DNA of 64,000 bases from Sorex araneus (Eukaryota > Chordata > Mammalia > Eulipotyphla > Soricidae): NCBI RefSeq assembly GCF_027595985.1, contig NC_073306.1:193085000-193148999 (forward strand). Direction: 5' to 3'. Every line of letters starts with the position of its first letter. Within the stretch, counting starts at the first letter, position 1. Position numbers and translations under genes: made by a program. The notes below the pieces were generated by a model, which worked only from the letters and a program-made list of their open reading frames with translations, ran no database searches and was not told the DNA's origin. This document shows positions 12,911 through 23,744 of the stretch, piece after piece.

Positions 12911-13639
12911 AAAGAACAGAAACTCAGAGTTGAAGAGTGAAAAAAATCTTGTGCTTGAATGTTTGAGCATTTTATATGGGGGAATATTGATCTACCAGCT
13001 CTGATCAGAGATTTGAAAATTTATTAACCAATTAGATATATTTATATCAGGTTAGGAAAGATGAGCAAGCAGTATTAATCTAGCAACATATCATGAGGAG
13101 GTAAGTATGCTAGATAAACATTTAGAATGCTCAGCTAAATTTGAATTTTGAATTATTAAAATTTTTGTGCAACTGTATTCAATACAATACTTTACATACT
13201 TCCAATTTCAAGAGCTGCATCTATATGGCGAAACTCAAATGGGTCACTGAAATTTGCTAGTAAAAAACAATGTTTATAACACATTTAGGATATCTTAAAA
13301 ATTATTTTGCTTCATGAAATTAAAGTTTAATTGGGTGTCCTGTGTTTTTATTTATTAAATCTCACACCTGTTTTCCCAAATGAATGATGGATCGATTAAT
13401 ATATCTTTCTAAATGATGGGTGATGCGTTTTTGCGTTCATATTGTGTTTAGAGCAAGAAAAAAGGAAGAGATATTTAAATTATTGCAGTGGGAAAATAAA
13501 GATCAAAAGTATGATTTCCCGTTTCTGAAAATAGAACTTATTTTTCTTTTTATTATAACAATATTAATACATGAAAGTTACACAAAATGTGTAAAATCAT
13601 ACTTTTCTATATTTATTTTTAATTGTATCACTGTAAAGT
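12911..13639. other. Intergenic AT-rich DNA
   Basis: No exon, RNA gene or repeat core recognised. Confidence 0.4.
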
Positions 13640-14593
13640 AAAAAGTTACACTTATTCCTGATTCAGCTTCAGGCATACAATGTTCTAACACTAATCCCTT
13701 CACCAGTGTCCATTTCCCTCCAAAAATATCCCCAGTTTGCCTCCAAATACCAGCCTGCCTCTAAAGGAGGCACTTTTTTCTTTTTCTCTACCTATTAGAC
13801 ATGGTAGTTCACAATATTGTTAGTGAAATGTTATCATGTACATCACTTTACCACCTTTTGGTACCCAGTCCTCCTCTAGTCAGACCACTTCCATTATTGT
13901 CTATTATGGTCCCTTTCCTGATCTATCCCACTTCCCCATCCAACCCTCCGTCTTCCATGGCTAGCTTGCTACTAAGGATTGGTTTTTCCTGTTCTCCATT
14001 TCTATTGCCTTTGGGCATTAGTTATTCCTCCACTATGCTTCCTTCTATTCTGCCTATGTGTGAGATCATTCTGTGCCTGCCCCTCTCCCTTTGACCCATT
14101 TCACTCAGCATGATACTCTCCAGATCATTCGTGTATCAGCAAATTGCATGACTCCTTATTTTCTTACCAGTGAGCAGTATTCCATTGTGTATATGTACCA
14201 TAGCTTCATCATCCAGTCATTTGTCCTTGAGCACTTGGCTTGTTTCCAGATTTGGGCTAGTGTGAATGTGCTACAATTAATATAGGAATTCAGATGTCTT
14301 TTCTGTATTGTGTTTAGGGGCCCTTGGAGTATGTACCCAGGAATGGAATTGTTGAACCATGCGGAATCTCAATTCCTAGTTCTTTGAGGAACGTCCACAT
14401 ATTGTCTTCCAAAATGACTGGACCAGTGGATATACCCACAGTAGTCCATGCCAACACTGGTTGTTGTTTTTTCTGATGAGTGCCAGTCTCTCAGGTGTAA
14501 GATGATACCTCATTTTTTTGGGGATTTGCATTTACCTGGTGATTAGTGACACAGATCAATTTTTCATATATTTTTTGGCCATTTGTATTTCTT
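13640..14593 (-). mobile_element. 5'-truncated L1 retrotransposon (ORF2 end and 3' UTR)
   Basis: Reverse-complement L1 blocks are clear: CATTTCACTCAGCATGATACT, TATTCCATTGTGTATATGTAC, GTATGTACCCAGGAATGGAATT and TCTCAGGTGTAAGATGATACC. The 3' UTR lies toward 13640. The element resumes at 15721-15785 after a nested insertion (next entry), so the two pieces were once contiguous. Confidence 0.8.
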
Positions 14594-15706
14594 TTTAAAA
14601 CTTTTTATTAAATCACTATGTGGAAAGTTACAAAGTTCTCAGGCTTATGTCTCAGCTATACAATATTCAAACACCCATCCCTTCACCAGTGCCCATATTC
14701 CACCACCAAAAACCCAGTATACCCCCCGCCCCCACCCCCTACCCCCTACTGTATAACTAATGAATTTCACTTCATTTTCTCTTTACCTTGATTACGTTCC
14801 ATATTTCAACACAAAACTCACCATAGTTGTTGGAGTTTCCACCCAAGAAAGACAGACCTACTACCAAGGAAGCATTTGATAATTAGTTTTCCATTGCTGG
14901 GAATGAAGAGATATGTAGCCCCACTGCTCCAAGTACATAACTCTTTTTTTTTCCTTTTTCCTTTTCCCTTTTTTTTCCCCCCTCATCTGCCTTCCTGCAC
15001 CTCATAGTATGGTGTACACCATGCCGTGTTTCTCCCTGAAAATGAGAAACAACCTGGAAAGAGGGATATTTCCTCTTCTCGGCCGGCGTGGGGCTTTTGC
15101 TTAGTTCACAGTCCAGAGAGGTGGCTGCTACATTAACAACCTTCAATATTTCAACAAAAACTTACCGTTATTATTTGGAGTTTCCCCCCCCCCAAGTCAG
15201 ACCTTTTCAAAAGGAACCGTTTCACATTGCTGACAATTATAGATGTTAAGTCGCGCGTCCGCGCGGTTTTGGATTTCTGTATAAAGTCCAGGGAAAGTTC
15301 TGCCAGAAATTGCATAGCCCAGCTCACAGTCCCAGTGCATTGCTGTAAGAAGTCTCTGGAATCAAAGTCTTTAGGCGCAGAGGGTCCGCTTCACTCTCAG
15401 CAGCTCCGAATTTATCTGGGCCGAGGGCGTGCCAGTTACATCCCCTTCCCATGAGTCCCTGGGAGCCCCAAGTGTAAAAATCGAATACCTCTGGGTTACG
15501 ATTCTTAGAAGATGGCGCCTGCCATGTGGGTGTCGCCGCCGCCATTTTCCGTGCAGGAAGACAGGGTGGGGAGGAAAAATCCACCCCCAGGCAGCACAGA
15601 GTTATAGCCCAGCTCGCAGTCCCAGTGCATTGCTATTAGATGCTGTGCTGGATACCCGAATGTGTTAGGTCTCTGGAATCAAAGTCTTTAGGCGCAGAGG
15701 GTCCCT
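14594..15706 (-). mobile_element. Complete 1.1 kb non-autonomous retroposon with CpG-rich 5' region, nested in L1
   Basis: Bounded by an exact 14 bp direct repeat CATTTGTATTTCTT at 14580-14593 and 15707-15720, so both ends are defined. In its own (minus) sense it begins GAGGGACCCTCTGCGCC. It has a CpG-rich 5' part (about 15230-15706) with two copies of a roughly 0.3 kb unit (shared block ATAGCCCAGCTC.CAGTCCCAG at 15314 and 15604), and YY1-like motifs (AAGATGGCGCC on the plus strand near 15508, GCCGCCATTTTCC near 15538). It ends at a 3' end with AATAAA-like sequence near 14600. The 3' half is shared with copies at 29045-29675 and 47055-48015. No long coding frame is present, so it must have been mobilised in trans, probably by L1. 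It could instead be an internally deleted L1 (5' UTR joined to 3' UTR). Confidence 0.75.
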
Positions 15707-15789
15707 CATTTGTATTTCTTAAAGGAAGTTTTTGTTCATCTCTTTTTTTAGTATTTTAGTATTTCTTCCCATTTTTTTAGTGTTGCTTT

Positions 15790-16145
15790 TTCAATTTTAT
15801 TTTTTATTAAAATACTGTAATTAGCCAAGTTGTTCATAATACAGTTGTTTCAGACATTAAATGTTCCAACACTAATCCCACTACCAATCCCACCACCAGT
15901 GTGACCTTCCCTCCACCAATGTTCTCAGTTTCTTTCCCACCATCCTAGACTGCCTCCTTGCAGGCACAAATTTATTTCATATTTGCCTACCATTCTTCTG
16001 ATGAAAGGCTAATATCTGAGTTATATGAAACACTGATAGAACATTATAAGGAAAAGATATCCAACCCATCAAAGAATGGGGAGAAGTAGAATCAACAGCG
16101 TGCATGATGAACAAACACAAAGAGAATTATCAAAAATTAGATCTC
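15790..16145. mobile_element. L1 3' piece followed by inverted L1 ORF2 piece
   Basis: 15790-15960 reads as an L1-type 3' end in minus sense (CACCACCAGTGTGACCTTCC block). From about 15990 the sense flips: TCTGATGAAAGGCTAATATCT and ATCCAACCCATCAAAGAATGG are plus-sense L1 ORF2. This is the layout of a 5'-inverted (twin-primed) insertion. Confidence 0.55.
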
Positions 16146-16299
16146 TAAGAGTCAATTTGTGATCATTTTAGCTCTCAGTGATACTACTAAAGTCATTATT
16201 TGAGAACCTACTAGTGCAGGCTAGTGCTAGTTTAGCACTTCTGTGTTATTTAGGCTCATTGAGCTTGGTGGTCTTCTATGCAACATTCCCATTAGATAG

Positions 16300-17660
16300 G
16301 CTGTGAATTTGGTTTATTCTATTAGATCTATTTCTATTAAAAATGCCACGGGTATCCTTATGGGACTGCATTGAATCTGTAGAATACTTTGGGGATTATT
16401 GCCATGTTGATGGTATTAATCCTCCTAAACATCCTAATAAACAGAAGATGCATTTCAGTTTCCTCTTGTTCTCTTTATTTCTTTAAGTAACGTTTTATAA
16501 TTTTGTTTTGGCTTTTTTTTAATAGATCTTCCACCTATTTAGTTAAGCCGATCTCTAGGTACTTAGTTTTCAGAAGCACACATGTGAATGGAATCTTTTA
16601 TTAAAGATCACTCTCTTTTATTTTATTACTTAAATATAGAAAAACTACAGACTTTTGTGTGTCAATTTTGTAGTCTGGTATTTTACTATATTGATCGGTT
16701 GTATCTAGGGGCTTTGGGGTTAGTCATTGGGATTTTCTGAATTTTTTATCATGTCATTTGCAAATAGTGATATCTTCATGTTTTCTTTTCCTATCTGCAA
16801 CCTTAATATCTTTTCCTTGCCTAATTGTTATGGTAAATATTTCCAATACCATATTGGACTGGAGCAATAGCACAGCAGGTAGGGCATTTGCCTTGCACAC
16901 AATCAACCTGGGTTCAATTCCTCCATCCCTCTTGGAGAGCCTGGCAAGCTACCAAGAGTATCTTGCCCGCAAGGCAGAGCCTGGCAAGGTGTAGTGTTCA
17001 ATATGCCCAGAACAGTAACAAGTCTCACAATGGAGACGTTACTGGTGCCCACTCAAGAAAATCAATGAGCAATGGATGACAGTGCTACAGTGCGACAGTG
17101 CTACCATATTGAGTAGAAGTGGTGAAGTTGGAACCCTGCTTTGTGCCAGATCTTTGTGTTGTTTTTTGTTTTCTCCATTGAGTTTAGTATGCGTGGGTTT
17201 ATGGTAAATGGCTTTCTACATTGAGGAAAGTTTTTTCAATTCCCACTATATTTAAGGCTTGTTTTTAATCATAAAAGGGTGCTGTATCTTGTCAGATACT
17301 TTCTCTCCATCTATTGATATGATCATGACTTTTACTCTGTCTTGTTTTGATACAGTGTATTGTGTTGACTGGCTTACATAAGTTAAATCCTGCTTGCCCC
17401 TGCTTTAGCATGTGTTCTGATCTTTTTGATGAGTTGTATTTGATTTTCCTTGTGAATCTTGCTTGTGGTTTATTGATTTTGTTTGTTTTTCAAAGAACTA
17501 GCACTTCATTTGGATATTATTTCGGATCTTTAAAATTCCAATTAATTAATTATTTTCTAAGTTTTATTATTTCCTTCCTTCTGCCTGCATTGGGCTCCTT
17601 TTGTTGATAATAGTCTAGTTTTGAATCTGTGTAGTTAATTTACATATGTAAACCTTCCTT
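16300..17660 (-). mobile_element. L1 ORF2 remnant, minus sense
   Basis: Reverse-complement L1 reverse-transcriptase-region text is recognisable throughout (TCTCTAGGTACTTAGTTTTC, GTCATTTGCAAATAGTGATAT, CTTTGTGCCAGATCTTTGTG, TTTCTCCATCTATTGATATGA). All frames are broken. A SINE interrupts it at 16857-17101. Confidence 0.75.
16857..17101 (+). mobile_element. tRNA-derived SINE, long form, nested in L1
   Basis: Head GGACTGGAGCAATAGCACAG, long-form body and ACAGTGCTAC end. TACCATATTG is repeated on both sides (16847-16856 and 17102-17111). Confidence 0.9.
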
Positions 17661-18639
17661 CCCTACCAATAAATGCTTGCATGGCCATGAACTCTTCTTA
17701 GCAGCACTCACGCTGTGTCCCATAAACTCTGGTATTTTGTGTCCCTATTCTCATTTGTTTACAGAAATCTTTTGATTTCTTCTCTGATCTTTCTGTTCCT
17801 TGACCCTTATGCTATCTTTCCAATTCCTTGCCAACTTCTCTATTAGATTATTGTATATCATGATATCACTCTGTTCCACTACTATGGGGTGATTTTTGAA
17901 CTAAGATTTTGCTCATCCCTTAGATTCTTTTCATAATCCTCCTGAAATTTTCCTTGATCTACAAAGGAGGAAGTTTAGTCTCCAAAGGAGAAAATTTTGA
18001 CGATGTCTTCATGGCAGTGGACATATTTTCAAGGTACCCACCTGCTAGGTCAATCAATCCCAATCAAGTAATTGTTCCTAAGCCCTCATTCTCAAATAAG
18101 ATCCAACAACATGTTATCTCACTCTACCCAACACCTTTTGTTTCCTACATGAGTTCTTTGTTTCTGAGACACTCTAGAGGTGCAATGAGTTGTCTGAGTA
18201 GTTGTATTAATCTGAAGAATATACATGGACTAACAGAAAGTACTTCAAGATTTTCTCTGCTCACCAGCCATTTTACATGAAAAGTGGAAGTTTTTTTGAT
18301 TTATTGCTTCTCCAACTCTACCAAAAAGGTTCAGATTGTACAAACTAAAAGTTTCTCACCATATAGTGAACTTTCCATATAGTGAATTTTGTTGAAAATC
18401 AGGGGAAAAATTAGATACATTTTTATGCATCTACCTTCTTCACCCTACTCAAACTTCAGAAACAAAATTGCTGATATAAACTCTAAGAGATATTTATTAT
18501 TTTGAATAAAGCTTGAACCAGACTGATAATATTCCATTTATTTTCTATGCCTTCCTGCCCCACTGTTCCCTTTTCTTCATTCCATCTTCTTAAAATTGCA
18601 TTCCCACACACAGACACAGATACGCCACAAAATACACAA
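17661..18639. other. Probably decayed L1 then unassigned intergenic DNA
   Basis: 17661-17940 still has L1-like reverse-sense text (CTCATTTGTTTACAGAAATC). The 108-codon frame at 17954-18280 has no recognisable domain. Confidence 0.35.
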
Positions 18640-18835
18640 TAAGGATTTTTTTTTTATGGAGAGGGTGTTTAGGTTCAGGGGCCACACCCAATGGTTCTCA
18701 GGGCTTACTACTGACTCTGCTCTCAGAGATCACTACTGGCAGTGCTCAGGGGATCCTACAGGGTTTCAGAGATCAAATATGGGCCATCTGGGTACAAGAC
18801 AAGTACCCTACCCACTGTGCTATACGCCCAGCCCA
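18640..18835 (-). mobile_element. SINE, short form, reverse orientation
   Basis: T-run, then GGGGCCACACCCAATGGTTC, GGCAGTGCTCAGGGGATC and a head end ACTGTGCTATACGCCCAGCCC. Confidence 0.8.
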
Positions 18836-18894
18836 TTGTGGGTTATTTTTCACTTTAACCTCTGTCTCTGCTCTTTTAAAAGAAATTATGATTA

Positions 18895-19525
18895 AGTGGA
18901 TCAACATGCAAAGTGTCATGCTAAGCGAAATGAGTCAGAAAGAGAGAGACAGACATAGAAAGATTGCGCTCATCTGTGGAATATAGAATAATAGAGTAGG
19001 AGACTAACACCTAAGAGTAGTAGAAATAAGTACCAGGAGAGTGGTTCCATGGCTTGGAAGCTGGCCTCACATGTTGGGGGAAAAGGCAGCTCAGATAGAG
19101 AAGAGAATACTAACTAAAATGTGGTTGGAGGACCCACTCAGAAAAGGAGATGCATGCTGAAAGTAGACTATAGATTGAACACGGTGGCCACTCAATACCC
19201 CTGGTGCAAACCACAAGACCCAAAAGAAGAGAGAGAACAAAAGGGAATGCCCTGCCAGAGGTGGGGTGGGGTGGGGGGATGAAATTGGGAGATGGGAGGG
19301 ATACTGGGTTCATTGGTGGTGGAGAATGGGCACTGGTGGAGAGATGGGTACTCTAGCATTGTATGACTGAAACACAAGCACAAAAAGTTGTAAGTCTAAC
19401 TGGTGGAGGAATGGGTTCTCAAACATTGTATGAAGGAAACACAAGCACAAAAATGTGTGAATCTGTAACTGTACCCTCACAGTGAATCCCTAATTAGAAA
19501 ATAAATAATTTTTTAAAAAAAACAA
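18895..19525 (+). mobile_element. 5'-truncated L1 3' end
   Basis: Plus-sense L1 3' text (GCTAAGCGAAATGAGTCAGA, ATCTGTGGAATATAGAATAA, ATTGTATGACTGAAACACAAG) ending in an A-rich tail near 19500-19525. A short internal duplication repeats the CATTGTATGA..GAAACACAAGCACAAAAA block. Confidence 0.75.
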
Positions 19526-19944
19526 AACAATTCTGCCACCAAAGTGACTTCTGTATTAGCATATAGCCCCTCAAATCAATATAAACTATCTGAAAGATAA
19601 AAAAAAGTTGATGACATTAATATACCTCTCTATTTTTATAAATCAACAACAGCTTTGCATTGTAAAAACACTTTTTGTAGACTTACTTTGTTTATTGTGT
19701 CAGATAAAATTAAAAAAACAGAAGAAAAATAATAGTTATTGGTCTCCAAGAAAACAAAGAGGGCTTTCCCACTAGGAGAACTATGAAAAATTTACTAAGT
19801 AGAGCTTCTGATATTATAAGGCAACAGACAGTAGGATGTGTGGAGGGACCTATATATAGAACTATTTATCACTAACACTAAAAGATTAATATTGATAAAA
19901 AAAATGATAGAGAGGCAAAGATTTCAAAAATAAAAACAGAGGCA

Positions 19945-20020
19945 GATATATGGTACAGGAGTTTAGGCACTTGTCTTGCATGTGGCTAACTCTAACCCTT
20001 ACTCTTCATCACTAAATATT
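19945..20020 (+). mobile_element. SINE head fragment
   Basis: Only the tRNA-like head region is left (TTTAGGCACTTGTCTTGCATGTGGC). Confidence 0.45.
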
Positions 20021-20087
20021 TCTTATTTGATAGGCAAGAGATGTTGCTTAGAATTTCTTAGAGATAGATGAATAAGAACTGTGATGT

Positions 20088-20259
20088 GGGGCTGGAGTGA
20101 TAGCACAGCGGGTAGCGTATTTGCCTTGCACGCGGTGGTCCCAGATTCGATCCCCAGCATCCCATATGGTCCCCCAGCACAGCCAGGGGTAATTCCTGAG
20201 TAAAGAGCCAGGGATAACCCCTAAACATTGCTGAGTGTGACCGAAAAAGCAAAATAAAC
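20088..20259 (+). mobile_element. tRNA-derived SINE, short form
   Basis: Near-consensus copy with exact 9 bp target duplication CTGTGATGT at 20079-20087 and 20260-20268. Confidence 0.93.
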
Positions 20260-20393
20260 CTGTGATGTATGAATAAGTGTGTATATGGATAAGTAAGCTA
20301 ATAATCCCAAAAATGTTTGTTTGCTATTATGATTTACATTAATGCAGCCTATTTATTTGTGTTCAAGTATCCAAAATAAATTTTCAATTGCGG

Positions 20394-20568
20394 GGCTGGA
20401 GTGATAGCACAGCGGGTAGGGCGTTTGCCTTGCACGCGGCCAACCCGGGTTCGAATCCCAGCATCCCGTATGGTCCCCTGAGCACCGCCAGAGGTGATTC
20501 CTGAGTGCATGAGCCAGGAGTGACTCCTGTGCATCACCGGGTGTGACCCAAAAAGCAAAAAAAAAAAA
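20394..20568 (+). mobile_element. tRNA-derived SINE, short form
   Basis: Near-consensus: GGGGCTGGAGTGATAGCACAG, GGTTCGAATCC, GGGTGTGACCCAAAAAGC, long A tail. It lies about 135 bp from the previous copy in the same orientation. Confidence 0.93.
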
Positions 20569-20589
20569 AAATTTAATTACAAATGTTTA

Positions 20590-21355
20590 AATAAGGGTGA
20601 ACAGACTTGATAAGAAAAGTACATGGAATCACCACTATTTCTCTTCATCTCTTGAAAGAAAAATAAAATATAAATATCCCTACCAACCTCTTTGGAAAGG
20701 GAAGTTCAAACACAAAATACTTCAGCTTGTACTTAAGAGTATCTACTTGGTATTGGTATACAAATGTCATACTAAAAGTTTAGAGGATCTGATAAACATG
20801 TCAAAGGACCGAATAGTTTGATATTGATAAACAAAGTTATGGGATATACTGACATAACTTCATATCGAATACATTGAATCATTCAATTAAATTTTTAACC
20901 AAATGTTCAATATATCTTTTGAATACCTGTTGCTTAATTATAAGCACAGATTTGTTTCTATTACACTGTTAAGCAATATTATGGCACAAGTTCATGTCCT
21001 GAACTGAAGTTGCAGGAGTTCAGACTGTATTGGTAATGGATGACTAGGTACCCAAGTGACAACACACATTACTTAATAGTAATTAATAGGTTAGATGGTC
21101 AGCGCACCTGGGGTTAAGGAAGCTCTGATTAGTCTATCATTTGAACATTGAAGAAAATAGCTGTGATGTACTGATATATCAAATCATAGTTAAGCACAGC
21201 CTTTAAGAACAGACTTTGTTTCCTCTTCTAGATCCCATAATTGTACCAATTTTATGGCATCCCACATTACTAAGAACTTGTTATTTCAGGCAGATGAATG
21301 TTGGTTATTTTAAAAAGAAAAGGAGCCTTCTAATGCCATTTTAATTATAATTATT
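20590..21355. other. Intergenic DNA, nothing recognised
   Basis: No exon or repeat core identified; the 74-codon frame at 20597 has no family resemblance. Confidence 0.4.
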
Positions 21356-21361
21356 CAGTGA

Positions 21362-22492
21362 TGTAAAAATCATCTGGCAGAGGAGTCTGGGGGAGAGCCC
21401 CTGAGGCTCCCCCATCAGCCACCCCCCGGTTCTGGGGGTGGTCCCGGGCCACTCGCCCAGCCAGAGCGGCCGGGGCCATGGGGCAGATGGAGGAGGAAAC
21501 GAAGGCCAAGCCGGTTGATTGATCAGTTGCGGTTTATTTCATTCACTCCAGTCTTTCCCTCGCTTCTCTCCCAGCTCTCGATCTGGACCCTCCAACCCAC
21601 TGTTACAGCCTTGTTAAATCCCCCCAGCATGAGGGGTTTGGGGCTTACACATAGGTGTGGTCACAATCAATGGGGTTAAAGTTCTTATCCTCAGGGGATG
21701 CTGCTTCTAGGACAGATTCTCTTTCAGCGGAAGGCCCACCCAAGGATGGAATCCCGTGAGTGTGTTTCTCCTTTCCTCATCCAGCAAACATATAAGCATT
21801 CATAATATTAATCATTTTGTATGGACACAGTAAGAGATGCATTAAGCTTATAGAATTGCTCTCCTGGGGTCATCTCAATCTCAGACTACAGTGCTCAGGC
21901 CAGATTAGTCTTTCCTATCCCTAGCAGAGTCCTAGTCTAGTCGTTACTTTTGGATCATGACAGCATTTGTCCATGATCAAGCTCTTAACTTATAGTTAAG
22001 AATTAGGTACTTTGGCCAGGCCCATCTTGATGCCAGGGCAGCACATAACTCACGCTTGCCCTGGGTCCATCATGTTCCTTGTCGGGACCCTGCTTTTGGG
22101 GTGCTAGAAACTGAGGGCAACTGAAGCTTAAGTCAAGAAAGCAGATTCCCGGCAATGAATAATATTCGAAGCCAATGAAATCCCAAGTTACAAAAGCATA
22201 ATATTGTCTCCTTGTGTCTATACAAAAAGGACATTGCTTTAAAGTAAACTATTCAAAAGACATAAGGAGAGGAGAAAGGCAATATTAACTTACAATATAA
22301 GTTCAGTGTCCTAGAAAGATCTGACCTTACAAATTAACAGAATCTGATTAGGGGGAAAAGCTGATTAACTGGTTGGGGAAGAGAGCATAGAGAAGTGGTT
22401 ACAGATAAACAAAGGAATGTGAGTGACTCTGGAGCACCTTGATGGGTGTGACCCGGATAAACTTAAGCTCCTTGTGGCTATGTTATCCTGCA
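21362..22492 (-). mobile_element. Solo LTR of an endogenous retrovirus (copy 1)
   Basis: The 1131 bp block begins TG and ends CA (TGTAAAAATC...TTATCCTGCA) and is bounded by an exact 6 bp direct repeat CAGTGA (21356-21361, 22493-22498), the usual length for class II (ERVK/IAP-like) integrations. A related copy lies at 54498-55601. An AATAAA conserved in both copies on the minus strand (21533-21538 here), about 170 bp from the end, suggests minus orientation with a GC-rich R-U5. No gag, pol or env sequence adjoins it, so it is a recombined solo LTR. Confidence 0.72.
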
Positions 22493-22869
22493 CAGTGAGA
22501 AGATGAAAATGACTTCTTAGAACCTAGTAAATTAACTTCCCCTGTTGTAGGCATTCAAAACCAGCAGTTTGTAAGTTGTCTTTTCTTTACTTAGAAAATA
22601 ATTTTTTAACTAGAACCAATAGAGATACTATTTTTAGATGTTGGAAATATAATAGTAAATAAAGCAAATCCTTTGTCTTCATGGTAGTTTACATATTAAG
22701 AAAGAAATATGGGATTTTAACAAATAAGAAGTACAAATTCTGGCTTGCTTTTTTGTGCTTTTGAAATTAAATTAAAGCAGAATGAGGGATAGATAGTAAA
22801 GAAAACACAGAAAATAATTCTAAGGAGTAGAGGGAGTACAGTGAAAAAATATAAGATTGTTAGGTTTGA

Positions 22870-22982
22870 GAGGATGTGTTCAAGGGCCCACATGCAGTAC
22901 CAGGGATTAAACTCTGGTTAATCAGGCAAACTCCAGTTTGCCAGGAAAACACATGTTCCTGCACTATTTCTTTGACTCTAGA
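22870..22982 (-). mobile_element. Old SINE fragment, reverse orientation
   Basis: Resembles the reversed short form (GGGCCCACATGCAGTACCAGG, then a degraded head). Low similarity. Confidence 0.4.
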
Positions 22983-23316
22983 GTGTGATATTTAATTTGA
23001 GACTAAATAATAACAATATTCATTAATTTAATGAATTTTTTAAAAAACATTTTGTTAATATTGAGGCAAATTGGCTTACAATGGTGTTAATATTTGTTCT
23101 TAGTGGATAGTTACTCTACCTCCACCACCAAAAATGTGCCACAAACACTCCACCACTATTCTTATGTAATTTCTAGTATGTCAGAGACCCTTCTTTACCT
23201 CAAAAATCTAACTTCTAACCACTGGTTGGAAACCTCAGTTCTATTGTCAAGAGTAGAACAATTTGTTTCATTCATACCATCCATTCCTTTATTTTTTTTA
23301 TATAGCACATCACATG

Positions 23317-23741
23317 TATCACTTGTCATCCTGTTGATCTTCGATTTGCTCGAGTGGGTGCCAGTAACTATTCATTCTCCATTCTCCATTCGTCCCTGCT
23401 GCATGCTACTGTAGCCCAATGGTATCTGCTTGTTCCAGGAACACGAAGAGCCTCAAACCGTTCGTTCAGGGTTTTGACAAAGAAGTCTGGGACCCACTGC
23501 CCCTAAAGACTATGATTCCAGAGGTCTTCGAGTGGGCACCAGTAATGTCTCTCATTGAGAGACTTATTGTTACTGTTTTTGGCATATCCAATATGCACGG
23601 GTAGCTTGCCAGGCTCTGCTGTGCAGGCTCCATACTCTCGGTAGCTTGCCGGGCTCTCCGAGAGGCGAGGAGGAATTGAACTCGGGTCAGCCGCGTGAAA
23701 GGCGAACGCCCAGCCGCTGTGCTATCGCTCCAGCCTCCCCC
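23317..23741 (-). mobile_element. Chimeric SINE array, long/extended forms, reverse orientation
   Basis: 23535-23741 is a clean long-form SINE with its head at the high end. 23317-23470 is the 3' part of an extended-form copy (CATTCGTCCCTGC.GCATGCTA.TGTAGCC). Between them, 23484-23523 resembles the 5' end of the 1.1 kb retroposon of 14594-15706 (CCTAAAGACTATGATTCCAGAG) in plus orientation. The whole looks like a template-switch or serial-insertion product. Confidence 0.75.
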
Positions 23742-23744
23742 ACA

